Assembly: GCA_030433275.1 (NCBI GenBank)
Contig: JAUILK010000003.1
Coordinates: forward strand, 87,884-151,883
Length of the DNA: 64,000 bases
Reading direction: 5' to 3'
From: Gammaproteobacteria bacterium
Lineage (GTDB): Bacteria > Pseudomonadota > Gammaproteobacteria > Nitrococcales > Nitrococcaceae
Shown here: piece by piece, positions 1 to 8,523 of the stretch
How the letters are laid out: every line of letters starts with the position of its first letter
Numbering within the stretch: position 1 is the first letter of the stretch
Translations under genes and position numbers: made by a program
The notes under the pieces: model-generated
Seen by the model: only the letters and a program-made list of their open reading frames with translations
The model's database searches: none
Told to the model about the DNA's origin: nothing

Positions 1-354
1 AAAGGCCGACTCGATCTGGTCGCGCACGCCCGAGAGGGCTTCCTGAGAGCGGCCTTCGGTGGGCACCGGCATGATCTCGGCCGCCACGCCCACCGATAGG
101 CCGTCCTCGAGCAGAAAACAGCCGGAATCGGCCAGATACTCCACCCAGGGCAGGTAGCGCGAGAACGACGGCCCGCGCGCGTAGGACGCCTTGATCTCGC
201 CCCGGGTCGGCGGCGTGCCGCGCGGCTGGCCGCGTCGGCCGCCGCTCGCATCGACGGCGCTCGGCGCCGGCGTATCGCCGCCGTCTCGGCTCGATTGGTG
301 GCCCGGCAGAAGCCGCCAGAGCGGTCCGAACAGGGTATCGGCCGGTGTGCTCAT
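1..354 (-). CDS. TraC-like conjugative transfer ATPase (PFL_4706/TIGR03744 family), N-terminal part
   Basis: The gene runs off the left edge, so only the first 118 codons are present. The start ATG (352-354) overlaps the stop of the upstream lipoprotein gene in an ATGA junction. The visible part has a Pro/Gly-rich leader and then the segment SRYLPWVEYLADSGCF LLEDG followed by EIMPVPTEGR, typical of the N-terminus of the VirB4/TraC-type ATPase of PFGI-1-class ICEs. That protein is the cytoplasmic motor that assembles and powers the conjugative type IV secretion machine. The Walker motifs lie outside the window. Family assignment rests on this N-terminal pattern and on gene order. Confidence 0.8.
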   Translation of the reverse strand, partial: MSTPADTLFGPLWRLLPGHQSSRDGGDTPAPSAVDASGGRRGQPRGTPPTRGEIKASYARGPSFSRYLPWVEYLADSGCFLLEDGLSVGVAAEIMPVPTEGRSQEALSGVRDQIESAF

Positions 355-821
355 CGCGCGGACCCTCCGTTGGCGGCCACGCCCTGATATTCGCTGCGCT
401 CGCCCGGCTGTGCGTAGTACGGCCGGGCGTAGAGCGGAAACACCGTGGTATAGCCCGGCACCGGCACCTGTTCGCCCGCGCCGCCGGAGAGATGCGCAAA
501 GATGTAGAGGGTAAGATCCGGATTCGGCAGGCGCGGGAACCGGCGCTGGGTGGACTTGACCGCCGTGCGGGTAGCGCCGCCGCGCCCGGCCGCCGGCGTC
601 GGCTGCGGCGGCCGGCGCCGCCGGGCCCGCGCCTCGATCAGGCGCGATCGGCCACGCTCGGTGCGAGCGCCGCCCGTAGTCTGGCGCCAAATCCCGGCCA
701 TGGTCACGCCGGGCCGGGTCGGCAGCAGCTCTTCCTGCGAGGTGGCGCAGCCGGCGAGGCCCGCGGCGGCGGCGAGCGCGAGGGCGCTAATCCAGGCGCT
801 GCGCGTTTTCATAACCGACAT
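351..821 (-). CDS. ICE conjugation lipoprotein, TIGR03751 family (TraV-like position)
   Basis: 156 residues. A lipoprotein signal is clear: a short basic start, a hydrophobic Ala/Leu stretch and the lipobox LAGC near residue 26. The body ends with the family-typical pattern TLYIFAHLSG, then VPVPGYTTVFPLY. It probably sits in the outer membrane and helps build the core channel with the TraK- and TraB-like proteins encoded just upstream. I placed the start at 821 because AAGGTG lies 4 bases before it; an ATG at 812 is an alternative. The N-terminus overlaps the end of the TraB-like gene by about 35 bases, which suggests translational coupling. Confidence 0.8.
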   Translation of the reverse strand: MSVMKTRSAWISALALAAAAGLAGCATSQEELLPTRPGVTMAGIWRQTTGGARTERGRSRLIEARARRRRPPQPTPAAGRGGATRTAVKSTQRRFPRLPNPDLTLYIFAHLSGGAGEQVPVPGYTTVFPLYARPYYAQPGERSEYQGVAANGGSAR

Positions 822-2226
822 GGTGCACCTTGCGTCCTTGACTTTCGTAGTCAATGGGCAGCGTCTTATCGACATTGACCGCGACCGGCTGGCCCGGCGG
901 CACGTACACGGCATCGAAGGTCTGGCCGAAGCGTTTCTCGACCCATTGGCGCACTTCCGAGAGGCCCTTGGAGGCGGCCCGGCCGGCGATGTATTTGCCG
1001 ATGTTGCCGGTCACGCCCTGGGTCGCCCCGAAACCGCTGACGCCGGTCGTGGTCTGGCCGCCGGCGACGGCGTTGGCCGCACCCGCGCCGGCAGAGAGCA
1101 GCAGGCTGGTCAGAATGAACGAGCGCGCATTGGTCTTGCGCGTGCCGGACACGCACGGCACGCCCTGGGGGTTGGAGAGATAGCCGATCTCGTTTTTGTT
1201 GTTGTTTTTGTTGGTGTTGGCTTTGCCCGGCTTGGCCGAAGGCGGCACGGTGCGGATCGCGCCGTCCTGGAATACGAAGGTGATCGAATACACGGTGCCG
1301 CGCACGCACGAGAGCGTCCAATCGCCGGTGGCGGTGCCGGAGACGATCGCGCCCTTGAGCTCGGGCAGCTCGATGCCGTTGGCGGTCAGGTTGTCGGGGC
1401 CGATGACCACCTTGAAGGGGTAGGGGTCCTGCACCGCGCCGTTGACCGGCACGCGGCCGAGCAGGGCGCTCATGGCCACCGAGCCGACCAGTGTGGCGTT
1501 TTTCGGCACGGTGTAGACGGGTACGGCGGCTGGGACGCCATTGCCCGGCGGGGCCTGGCCGCTACGCCCGGCCGCGGCCTGCACCGCCTCGCCGCCGGAG
1601 TCGAACGCCGTTGCAAAGGCCGGCGCGCCGTTACCGGAGCGCTCGCCGGCGGCGTCGGAGCGCGCCGCGCTCGCTCCGAGCGGATCGACCCAGGTCAGGC
1701 CGGCGCGGGCGCCGGCGGGCGAGGCGTTCAGCCCGAGGCCGACCGGCAGGGCCGCGTCACCGGGGCGGGCGTTGGAATCGGTGGCGCCGAGCGTGACGCG
1801 CAGACTCGCGATCTTGCGGTTCAAGGAATCCACCAACGATTCGCGCCGGCGCCGATCCTGCGCGCGCTGTTTCGTGAAAGCCTGGTCGATCGCACCCTGC
1901 ATGTTCCGCTTCTGATCGGCCAGGCGCTTGTTCTGCGCGCGCAGCTTGGCGGACTCCTGCTGCGAGTCTTCGAGCTGCGCGCGCATCTGGTGCATCTGGC
2001 CGACCAGGGTGGCGACCGTATCGCGGGGGGTGTCGGCCTCGACGCCGAGCGCGTTGCGCTCGTCCTCGGTCAACGGCCGCGGCGCCTCGTTGCCGAGGTC
2101 GTCGGCCGCGCCCGTTGGAGCGCGGTCATCGCCGGCGTTGTGGCAGGCGCGCAGACCGAGCACGAGGCCAACCAGGATGACGGCCGGCACGCCGAACTTG
2201 AGCAGGGCGTTGGACTCAATGCGCAT
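787..2226 (-). CDS. TraB/VirB10-like ICE protein, PFL_4705 family (TIGR03752)
   Basis: 479 residues. Layout: an N-terminal membrane anchor (NALLKFGVPAVILVGLVLG, residues about 6-25), a charged coiled coil (about 65-130), a Gly/Ala/Pro-rich linker and a C-terminal domain from about 220. This is the plan of VirB10/TraB proteins, which span the periplasm and link the inner membrane to the outer-membrane core of the type IV secretion channel. The start at 2226 (MRIESNALLKF) matches the family N-terminus; the longer open frame upstream is not needed. It overlaps the TraK-like gene by 11 bases and the lipoprotein gene at its end. Confidence 0.85.
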   Translation of the reverse strand: MRIESNALLKFGVPAVILVGLVLGLRACHNAGDDRAPTGAADDLGNEAPRPLTEDERNALGVEADTPRDTVATLVGQMHQMRAQLEDSQQESAKLRAQNKRLADQKRNMQGAIDQAFTKQRAQDRRRRESLVDSLNRKIASLRVTLGATDSNARPGDAALPVGLGLNASPAGARAGLTWVDPLGASAARSDAAGERSGNGAPAFATAFDSGGEAVQAAAGRSGQAPPGNGVPAAVPVYTVPKNATLVGSVAMSALLGRVPVNGAVQDPYPFKVVIGPDNLTANGIELPELKGAIVSGTATGDWTLSCVRGTVYSITFVFQDGAIRTVPPSAKPGKANTNKNNNKNEIGYLSNPQGVPCVSGTRKTNARSFILTSLLLSAGAGAANAVAGGQTTTGVSGFGATQGVTGNIGKYIAGRAASKGLSEVRQWVEKRFGQTFDAVYVPPGQPVAVNVDKTLPIDYESQGRKVHHVGYENAQRLD

Positions 2227-3118
2227 CGTCGGCCTCCGCCGCCCCGGCGCCGACCGGCGGCGCCAACGCATCGGCGAGCGCGCCGTTTTCGGTTACGGCG
2301 AACAGCGTCGTGGTATCGGCGAGCGTGCCGGCCGGCCCGATCGTGCGGTGCATGAAGCCGGCGGCGTAGAAATCGCCGGCCAGACCGCGTGGATCCAGCT
2401 CGAAACTGCGGCGCGGATCGCGGTTGGTGATCTCGATGGCGGTCACCGTATACGCCGCCGCCCGCCAGGCCGCGATCGGCCGGGCGCTGACCGGGTAAGC
2501 GGGCAACAGGCCGGGCAGCGAGCGATCCGGCGTCGCGATCCGCTGGATGCCGCGCGTGGCGGTGAGCACCCGCTCGGGTGAATACAGCGCTTGCGCGGCG
2601 TGGCGGACCAGCTGCACCGGTAGCGGCGCGCCGCCGCGGTCCGCGCCCCGGCCGAAGGCCGCCGGCGGCGCGGAGTCACGCTGCGGCGCCGTCGCCGGGG
2701 CCCGGGCGGAGTCGCCCGAGGGCTCGGCGTCGGTGACGACCTGCACCGTCTCATGGCTCGCGTGCGCCACGCCGGAGAGATCGAAGAGCATGACCCGCCC
2801 GCTGGTCACCTCCTGGATCTGCACGCGCTGCGTGGCGAAGGGCTGGTTCGCCTTCAAGTACACCGCGCCGCCGGTCGACTGCACGCGCAGCACCGCCGGA
2901 TCCGCGATCTTGGACGGCAGGCCGACTCGGACCGGGCGGTCGAAGACCACGATGCGCTCGGAGCCGACCGGCAACTTGATGTCGATCGGCGCGCGCGTCC
3001 AGTGCCGAACATCGCTCGCCTGAGCGGCCGGCAGCGCCATCGCCGCCATCACAGCCGACGCGCCGATGCCGAACAGCGCCCGGCGGAGCGGGTGATCGAA
3101 TCGATCGGGGGTCGTCAT
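2216..3118 (-). CDS. TraK-like secreted ICE protein, PFL_4704 family (TIGR03749)
   Basis: 300 residues with a signal peptide ending in ALPAAQAS (about residue 35). The N-terminal half has the TraK/VirB9 look: a beta-rich domain with IVVFDRPVRVGLPSKI, then YLKANQPF and VMLFDLSG. It is expected in the periplasm or outer membrane as part of the core complex with the TraB-like protein and the lipoprotein. The ATG overlaps the stop of the TIGR03746 gene as ATGA, so the genes are coupled. A Pro/Ala-rich linker (about residues 145-175) splits the protein. Assignment relies on sequence pattern and the conserved gene order of this ICE family. Confidence 0.82.
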   Translation of the reverse strand: MTTPDRFDHPLRRALFGIGASAVMAAMALPAAQASDVRHWTRAPIDIKLPVGSERIVVFDRPVRVGLPSKIADPAVLRVQSTGGAVYLKANQPFATQRVQIQEVTSGRVMLFDLSGVAHASHETVQVVTDAEPSGDSARAPATAPQRDSAPPAAFGRGADRGGAPLPVQLVRHAAQALYSPERVLTATRGIQRIATPDRSLPGLLPAYPVSARPIAAWRAAAYTVTAIEITNRDPRRSFELDPRGLAGDFYAAGFMHRTIGPAGTLADTTTLFAVTENGALADALAPPVGAGAAEADDAH

Positions 3119-3762
3119 CCGGAGCCCTCCTCCGCGCTACCGGCTGCGGCCGTAAGCCGCACGGCCTTTTTGGCGAAGCAATCGAGCTGCAGGCCGAAGG
3201 GGTTGATCTCCGGATCCACCTCGGCGCGCACGACGCGCAGGTAGTAGCGGATATAGAGATCGCGCACCGGCGTGCCTTTCAGGTATTCGTTGATCTCGGC
3301 ATCGAGCGAGACGATCCAGTGATCGCGGTCGAGGATCGTCACGTCATCGGGCCGGTAGCCGTGGCCGGGGATCTCCTGGAGGGTGCGCACGCGATCCTCG
3401 AGCTCATTGCGGCTCGCGCGGTTTTGGTAGTTCTCGGCGAGCTCGATCCGGCAGTTCGGGCTCAGATAGGCGCTGTAGCGGGCGAGGTTGTCCTTGAAGT
3501 CGACCTTGCCGTTTTTCGGCCAGTGGTTGATCTGCTGCCAGAGATACAACCCGAACGAGTAGACCGTGGACGGCGGCACCTGCCACCACTTGCGGGTCGA
3601 GCCGCTGCGCAGATCCGGCGGATTGTAGATCGTGAGATCCGCCGGCGCGCTCTGCCAGCCGTACCACATGCCGCCACAGAGCACGAGCAGCACGCCGACC
3701 AGGGCGCGTAGCGTCATGATGTGCGCGTCACGGGCGGCGTTGCCGTGGCGAAACTTGCTCAC
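3115..3762 (-). CDS. TraE/VirB8-position ICE protein, PFL_4703 family (TIGR03746)
   Basis: 215 residues, one N-terminal transmembrane helix (TLRALVGVLLVLCGGMWYGW, about 17-36), then a periplasmic domain containing LRSGSTRKWWQVPP, VYSFGLYLWQQINHWP and RVRTLQEIPGHGY, all hallmarks of the family. It probably plays the VirB8-like role of an inner-membrane assembly factor. The start is a GTG at 3762 in a GTGA overlap with the upstream stop. It gives an N-terminus (MSKFRHGNAARDAHI) matching the usual family start, whereas longer frames run into the neighbour. The 3' end overlaps the TraK-like gene by four bases. Confidence 0.83.
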   Translation of the reverse strand: MSKFRHGNAARDAHIMTLRALVGVLLVLCGGMWYGWQSAPADLTIYNPPDLRSGSTRKWWQVPPSTVYSFGLYLWQQINHWPKNGKVDFKDNLARYSAYLSPNCRIELAENYQNRASRNELEDRVRTLQEIPGHGYRPDDVTILDRDHWIVSLDAEINEYLKGTPVRDLYIRYYLRVVRAEVDPEINPFGLQLDCFAKKAVRLTAAAGSAEEGSG

Positions 3763-4142
3763 GACGGGCCTCCGTTGTGACCACGGCGATCGCGCCGGGC
3801 GCGATAGGTCGCCGTGGTGATGATCAGCGCCGCGCCGTTGAACCCGCGCTTGGCCGCGATCCACTGCACGCGGCGATAGAGCCAGGTCTCCGGCCGGCCG
3901 CGGCGCAGCCGGCGCATGAGGCGGCCGCCGAACCCCACGGCCGCGAACGCTACAGCCACCATGCAAGTCGGCACCATGGCGAACTTGCCGAGCGCGACGG
4001 CGATGAGGATGCCCGGCACCAAGCCCATGGCCAGACCGGCGGCGACCATGAGCATGAGCTCGCGCTCGGTCATGCCGCGAAAGACGACCGGCGCGGCGTT
4101 CAGCCGCGCCGGCACGAACCGGATGGTGTGCTCGTCGGCCAT
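3759..4142 (-). CDS. ICE membrane protein, PFL_4702 family (TIGR03750)
   Basis: 127 residues. Two adjacent membrane segments lie at about residues 28-70 (ELMLMVAAGLAMGLVPGILI and a following Ala/Val-rich stretch), preceded by RLNAAPVVFRGMTERE and followed by a basic cytoplasmic tail with GRPETWLYRR. This small bitopic hairpin protein corresponds in position to TraL/VirB3-type pilus-assembly components. It lies 12 bases after the pilin-like gene and overlaps the next gene by four bases. Function is inferred from family and order only. Confidence 0.8.
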   Translation of the reverse strand: MADEHTIRFVPARLNAAPVVFRGMTERELMLMVAAGLAMGLVPGILIAVALGKFAMVPTCMVAVAFAAVGFGGRLMRRLRRGRPETWLYRRVQWIAAKRGFNGAALIITTATYRARRDRRGHNGGPS

Positions 4143-4154
4143 GCGGCGAGGGCC

Positions 4155-4514
4155 TTACAGGATGGTCGCGGCTTGGGTGGCGAGCCAGATGATGGCGACG
4201 ATCAGGATCACGCCGACCACGACCACGGCGCCGAACTTGCCCCATTGGTTGCGCTCGCGCGCTTCGTTGAACGTCGCAACGGCGCCGTTGCCGACCACCA
4301 GAAACGCGCCGGCCGCCAGCACCAGGCCCCCGAGAATGATCGCCATGGCGATATAGCCCTGCAGCGTGCCGAACAACCCCGTGCCGCCGCTACCGGCCGA
4401 TGGCGGTTGCACGGTGGGCAAAGCGGCCAGCGCGGCTTGGGGCAGACACGCCAGCGCCGGCAGAATGAAGGCGGCGCGCCGGCGCAGAGAGCGGAGAGTG
4501 ACAAGTGGGTGCAT
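4155..4514 (-). CDS. ICE pilin-like small membrane protein, PFL_4701 family (TIGR03745)
   Basis: 119 residues with a signal peptide (cleavage after about residue 30, QAALAALP), then two hydrophobic helices separated by a short charged loop (ARERNQWGKFG). This is the arrangement of VirB2/TraA-type pilins. It is probably the subunit of the conjugative pilus or its channel. An excellent ribosome site (AAGGAG, 7 bases before ATG 4512-4514) suggests high expression, as expected for a structural subunit. A 42-base gap separates it from the preceding small gene, one of the few places in this block where genes do not overlap. Confidence 0.82.
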   Translation of the reverse strand: MHPLVTLRSLRRRAAFILPALACLPQAALAALPTVQPPSAGSGGTGLFGTLQGYIAMAIILGGLVLAAGAFLVVGNGAVATFNEARERNQWGKFGAVVVVGVILIVAIIWLATQAATIL

Positions 4515-4556
4515 GATGGGCTCCTTCGGTGGTTAAGATGCCGTGGGTGAGAGCTG

Positions 4557-4781
4557 TTAAATGACGATCCAGAGGATCACGACGACCAACAGGACGATGC
4601 GCCAGGACACGGACTGGAACGTGACGCCTCGCACGCGCTCGCCCGCCCAGCCCCGATAGACCGAGAGCAGCGCCCAGCCGGCCCAGAGCAGGACCACCGC
4701 CGCACACACGCCGACGGCCAGCGCGGCGATGACCGGGGTCGATGCGCCGGCGCCGCCGGCGAAGGCCGCGCCCGGGTTCAT
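4557..4781 (-). CDS. ICE small membrane protein, TIGR03758 family (DUF3262)
   Basis: 74 residues, nearly all membrane: a helix at about 17-40 and a second at about 58-74 that ends the protein (IVLLVVVILWIVI). The loop contains YRGWAGERV and the family-like VTFQSVSWRIV. The ATG overlaps the stop of the RAQPRD gene (ATGA). It is present in the same slot between the RAQPRD gene and the pilin-like gene in PFGI-1-class elements. Its exact role in conjugation is not known. Confidence 0.78.
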   Translation of the reverse strand: MNPGAAFAGGAGASTPVIAALAVGVCAAVVLLWAGWALLSVYRGWAGERVRGVTFQSVSWRIVLLVVVILWIVI

Positions 4782-5140
4782 GGCGTGCTCCCGGGGCGCA
4801 GCTCCAGATACTCGCCGGAGAGCGCCGCCGGTGCGCGCGGCAGCAGCCGCGGCGGCGATAGGTAGCCCTGGATGCCGGCGCGAATCGCGTGGACATCGGC
4901 GCGCAGTTGATCGACGTCGAGCACGACGCGGCGCTTGGGCGCTCGCGCCTGGCGCGCGGCCAAGCGGTCGATGACTCGATCGACGCGGGCGAGTTGCGTC
5001 TCGATCAGCGCCAGATCCTCGCGCTGGATCGGATCGCGCGGCTCGGCCGCGCGCACCGCCTGAGCCCGGCCGGCCAGCGCGGCCAGGATCACAGCGGTTG
5101 CGGCAATCCGTCGTAGAGTTGGGCGGTTGGCATCGGTCAC
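4778..5140 (-). CDS. RAQPRD-family ICE periplasmic protein (TIGR01690)
   Basis: 120 residues from a GTG at 5140. Signal peptide (RIAATAVILAALAGRAQAVRA), then a helical region starting EREDLALIETQLARVDRVID-like and the C-terminal signature YLSPPRLLPRAP, the local version of the RAQPRD motif that names the family. The product is probably a small periplasmic helper of the transfer apparatus. The start is the least certain part: no ATG exists in frame before the signal peptide, and the GTG has only a weak ribosome site. About 140 bases between this gene and the upstream DUF4400 gene hold no recognisable feature. Confidence 0.72.
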   Translation of the reverse strand: MTDANRPTLRRIAATAVILAALAGRAQAVRAAEPRDPIQREDLALIETQLARVDRVIDRLAARQARAPKRRVVLDVDQLRADVHAIRAGIQGYLSPPRLLPRAPAALSGEYLELRPGSTP

Positions 5141-5282
5141 GCCGGCTGGGCCTCGCGCTGCAGGGTTGAAAATGTCGAGCGCATCGTGGCAAAGGCTGGG
5201 CGCGCTGTGCGGAAAAACCCCGGCAAGGCGGTGTTGGAATTTTTTGCCCGTGCACTCGGCGTTTTTGGGATACGCATCGCGC

Positions 5283-5981
5283 TCATAAGTATTTTTTGAA
5301 GGAGCCGACGGTGACGGACAGCAGCAGCCCGAACAGGGCGGCGCTCGGTACCAGGAACAGGTTCGGATGGACCGACCACGGCACCGACAGATAGGCGATC
5401 CAGCCGACGATAAAGACCGGCCCGGTAAGCCGTTTGGCGCGGTGATAGATGAAGGCGGACTCGCGCCCGGCGCCGAATCGGCGCAGGTCGCGGCGCACGA
5501 GGCCGTCGACGACGCCGACGAAGGCCGCCAGCGCGAACAGCGGCACGGTGAGCGTGAGAATGAACACACGTATCAGGACCACGAGCGAGACGTTGATCGC
5601 GGCCTGACCGTAAGTTGCGATGGCCTGCGCGGCTCCGCCGCGCCCGGCGTGGTGCTCGAACCAGGGCGCGAGGCCGCTGCCCACGAACACGGCGTCGTAA
5701 ACCCCCGTGACGAGCTGGCTTGCCACCTCGACGGGCTGCGAGAACAGCAGCGATCGCGTGAACTCGGTATCGATCCAGCCGAGCTCGTGGATGAGCACGC
5801 CCCGGGCGTGCATCGCCCCGGGCTGCGCCCACCAGCCGGCATAGATTCCGGTCCATTCGACGGCGATGGAGGTCAGCATCGATACGCCGACGACCGCCGC
5901 GATCCGAAACGGCAGCCCGATCGCCCAGCCCAAGGCGGTTGGGCGGCGGCGCGGCGCCTGGGTCTCGCGGGCCGTGGCCAT
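5283..5981 (-). CDS. ICE membrane protein, TIGR03747 family (DUF4400)
   Basis: 232 residues, multi-pass: a helix near 20-40, a long periplasmic-type loop with WWAQPGAMHARGVL and ELGWIDTEFTRSLLF, then helices at about 140-165 and 190-225. The pair DGLVRRDLRRFGAGRES and FIYHRAKR is characteristic of the family. It starts two bases after the TraD stop, and TraD and this protein are paired in all elements of the class. It is likely an inner-membrane partner of the coupling protein. The start at 5981 (MATARETQAPRRR) is preferred over a longer overlapping frame. Confidence 0.83.
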   Translation of the reverse strand: MATARETQAPRRRPTALGWAIGLPFRIAAVVGVSMLTSIAVEWTGIYAGWWAQPGAMHARGVLIHELGWIDTEFTRSLLFSQPVEVASQLVTGVYDAVFVGSGLAPWFEHHAGRGGAAQAIATYGQAAINVSLVVLIRVFILTLTVPLFALAAFVGVVDGLVRRDLRRFGAGRESAFIYHRAKRLTGPVFIVGWIAYLSVPWSVHPNLFLVPSAALFGLLLSVTVGSFKKYL

Positions 5982-5983
5982 GC

Positions 5984-8203
5984 TCAGTCCTCCTCGCCGT
6001 CGTGGATCGCCTCGCCGGCCCAGCCGCTCACGGCGGCGGTCCGCCGGCGAGTCGGTTCGGGATCGACTGGGTCGGCCGGCGGCGCGGCCACCCCCTGCGC
6101 CGCGCCCGACTGCGGCGCGTTGTCGATCGTGATCGGGGGCGGCGCCAGGTCGCGCCACCAGTGATCGGCGGTCTGATAGCGCGCGCGCATGCGCTCGGCG
6201 ATCTCGCCGAGGCCGTGCGGCAGCTCGGCCGAGTCCTCGGCCTTGGGCAGCGGCATCCGGATCTTGTAGAGCTGACCGCCTTCGATCAGCGCGAACGCCT
6301 GCCCCTTGGGCAGACTGACCACGTCCGCCGGCTCGAGCATCGGCACCTGTTGAGTCGATACGCGGTCGCCGCCGGCGGAGGAGAAATCACTGTCGGTATC
6401 GACATCGGAGTTGTCCGAGGCCATCGACACGAGCATGCGCTGGCTGACCATCACCGGGCGCAGCTGGCGGGTCAGCAACGCCGCGGTCGCCTCCTCGCGC
6501 ACGCGCAGCATGATGATGTTGTTGAAGTTGCCGATGACCTGGCGCGCCTTGGGCGCATTACCCAGACGCGCCTCGATGTCGGAGAGCGTCTGCGTGTAGG
6601 CGGTGACCTGGATCCCGGCGCCGCCGCCCTTGTTCATGAGCGGGATGAACTCATCGCCGATGAGCTCGTTGAACTCGTCGCAGTGCAGATTGATGGCCGG
6701 CTTGGCGGCCGGATCCGCGCCGGGCAGGCCGTCGTCGACGCCGCGCTTGTAGATGTCGCCGGCGACCGAGACCAGATCCGCGAACATCGAATTGCCCACG
6801 GCCTGCGCGACCTCGAAGTCGGAGAGCGCATCGAGGCCGACGTAGACGATGCCCTTCTGCCGGATGACCTGGCGCCAGTCGAAAATCGGGCGCTCGTCGT
6901 CGATGTCGTCATAATCCGGCGAGAGGAGCTCGGCGGTCTGCCCGGTGGTCAGCTTTTCGAGCAGAGGCAGCAGCGAGGCCACGATCTTGTCGAAATAGGT
7001 CTTGTCGTAGCGCACGGCCGAGCGCAGGCCCGAGAGCATGGGATCGGCGACCTTGTTGCGCTGCAGATAGAGCTCGATTGCGACGACGCGGTAATCCCGG
7101 CCCTGCATGTTGCGGGGCACCTTCTTCTCGTTGAGCCCGTTTTCGATTTCGGCGATCTGCCCCCAGGCGCTTTCGTCGACCTCCGGCAGGGCGTGCCGGG
7201 CGTATTCGATCATCAGCTCGTCGATCGCCACGACATCGGCCAGGATCTGTTGGTAGGTGGGCCGGTAGCCCAGCGCGTGGCGCGCGCGGGCGACGATGTT
7301 CACGAACCGCCAGGCGAACTCGCGGAAGGCCGCGCTGTTGCCCTCCCCGGAGAGTTGCCCGGCGAGCCGTGTGGCCACCTCCGAGATCCGGCCGAACCGG
7401 CCGATCGCGTTGTAACGCGCCGAGAGCTCCGGATAGCCGAGATGGAACACCCGGAACGCGTCGAGCCGCCCGGCGCGTTTGGCCTCGACGTACATGCGCA
7501 TCATGAGATCCGCATCGCCCTTGGGATCGATGACGATCACCACTTCACCGCCGCCGACCGGCCGGCGGATGTCTTGGGTCACCAGCACTTCGGCGAGCCG
7601 CGTCTTGCCCACACGGGTCGTGCCCTGGACGAGCGTGTGCCCGACACGCTCACCGAGTGGCATATAGATGTCGGTCTCGTTGGGCTCGACCGCATGCAGC
7701 GCCGGATCGCCGCCGACCGGCGGCAGCGGCCGTACCGGGTTCAGAAGGGTGTCGGCGCGCAGCACGTCCACCAGCCAGGTCAGATGCCGACGCTCCAACG
7801 GTGCTTCCAGGGCGCGCGCGAGGCGATACACGATATTCGGGCGCAGGAACGACTGGGCTTCCGGTTGTTGGGCTTCATACAGCCGGCGCGTGTGTTGCAC
7901 CTGCCAGCGAAAGCCCCGCCCCAACCAGAGATAGCGTTTGCTCACCGGGATCCGACGCGCGGCGATGGCGAAGCGCGGCAGACGACGCATGCCGCGCCGA
8001 TAGCGCACGATCCACCAGGCCTGGCCGAAGCGGTAGAGCCCGAACGCCGTGAACACGCCGGCCAGGCCGTAGCCCACGCTCGGCGCCAACGCGATCATCC
8101 ACGGCGCGATCACGCACACTAGCGCGCCGCCCGCGCAGGCCGCCGCCGTATAGATCTCGACGGCCGGCCTGAGCAGGGCCTCGATGGGGTGATTGCCGGC
8201 CAT
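5984..8203 (-). CDS. traD: Type IV coupling protein TraD (SXT/PFGI-1 class)
   Basis: 739 residues. Two N-terminal membrane helices (about 18-60) precede a large cytoplasmic ATPase. Walker A is GTTRVGKTR at about 193-202 and Walker B VIVIDPKGD at about 222-230, with NLHCDEFNELI further on, as in VirD4/TraD coupling proteins. It brings the relaxase-DNA complex to the secretion channel using ATP. The start (ATG 8201-8203) overlaps the preceding stop by one base (TAATG). The last residues are Pro- and acid-rich, a common site of partner recognition. Length and motifs look intact. Confidence 0.92.
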   Translation of the reverse strand: MAGNHPIEALLRPAVEIYTAAACAGGALVCVIAPWMIALAPSVGYGLAGVFTAFGLYRFGQAWWIVRYRRGMRRLPRFAIAARRIPVSKRYLWLGRGFRWQVQHTRRLYEAQQPEAQSFLRPNIVYRLARALEAPLERRHLTWLVDVLRADTLLNPVRPLPPVGGDPALHAVEPNETDIYMPLGERVGHTLVQGTTRVGKTRLAEVLVTQDIRRPVGGGEVVIVIDPKGDADLMMRMYVEAKRAGRLDAFRVFHLGYPELSARYNAIGRFGRISEVATRLAGQLSGEGNSAAFREFAWRFVNIVARARHALGYRPTYQQILADVVAIDELMIEYARHALPEVDESAWGQIAEIENGLNEKKVPRNMQGRDYRVVAIELYLQRNKVADPMLSGLRSAVRYDKTYFDKIVASLLPLLEKLTTGQTAELLSPDYDDIDDERPIFDWRQVIRQKGIVYVGLDALSDFEVAQAVGNSMFADLVSVAGDIYKRGVDDGLPGADPAAKPAINLHCDEFNELIGDEFIPLMNKGGGAGIQVTAYTQTLSDIEARLGNAPKARQVIGNFNNIIMLRVREEATAALLTRQLRPVMVSQRMLVSMASDNSDVDTDSDFSSAGGDRVSTQQVPMLEPADVVSLPKGQAFALIEGGQLYKIRMPLPKAEDSAELPHGLGEIAERMRARYQTADHWWRDLAPPPITIDNAPQSGAAQGVAAPPADPVDPEPTRRRTAAVSGWAGEAIHDGEED

Positions 8204-8523
8204 TACCCGCCGGCCGTCGGAATAGGATCGCCGAAATACCAAGCCGCCCTTGCATCCGATAAGGCCGGGGCTCCGGCAAGGTCGAAGAACCGGAATCCGG
8301 TCTCGTTCGTGCGTACGACCCGGCCGGTCAGGCTCTCGTGAACACTCGCGTAGCCGAGCCCGGCCAGGTCGCCGAGAACGGCCTGGGCCTTGCGTTGCGG
8401 CCAGTGCCGGCCGGAGTCGGTACGCGGAGACCAGGTCACGCCGATTTGGCTGACGTGCAGCCAGCCGCAGGCCTCCGCGTGCGCAATCATGTTCGCCAGC
8501 CGCCGTCCATCGGCGTAGTTCAT
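8203..8523 (-). CDS. Unknown ICE protein upstream of traD
   Basis: 106 residues, soluble. It starts MNYADGRRLANMIAHAEACG and contains WPQRKAQAVLGDLAGLGYAS. The helical layout with a short predicted turn could be a winged-helix-like DNA-binding fold, but no motif settles it. The start is ATG 8521-8523, overlapping the neighbouring gene by four bases; its own stop overlaps the traD start by one base, so it is translated as part of the transfer operon. I do not recognise a family. Confidence 0.6.
   Translation of the reverse strand: MNYADGRRLANMIAHAEACGWLHVSQIGVTWSPRTDSGRHWPQRKAQAVLGDLAGLGYASVHESLTGRVVRTNETGFRFFDLAGAPALSDARAAWYFGDPIPTAGG

Noticed and set aside
550..2355. Long plus-strand open frames (601 codons here; 727 codons at 5939-8122) opposite the transfer genes
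   Set aside because: They are antisense shadows caused by high GC; composition is Arg/Gly/His-rich, there is no ribosome site, and the minus-strand genes match known families.
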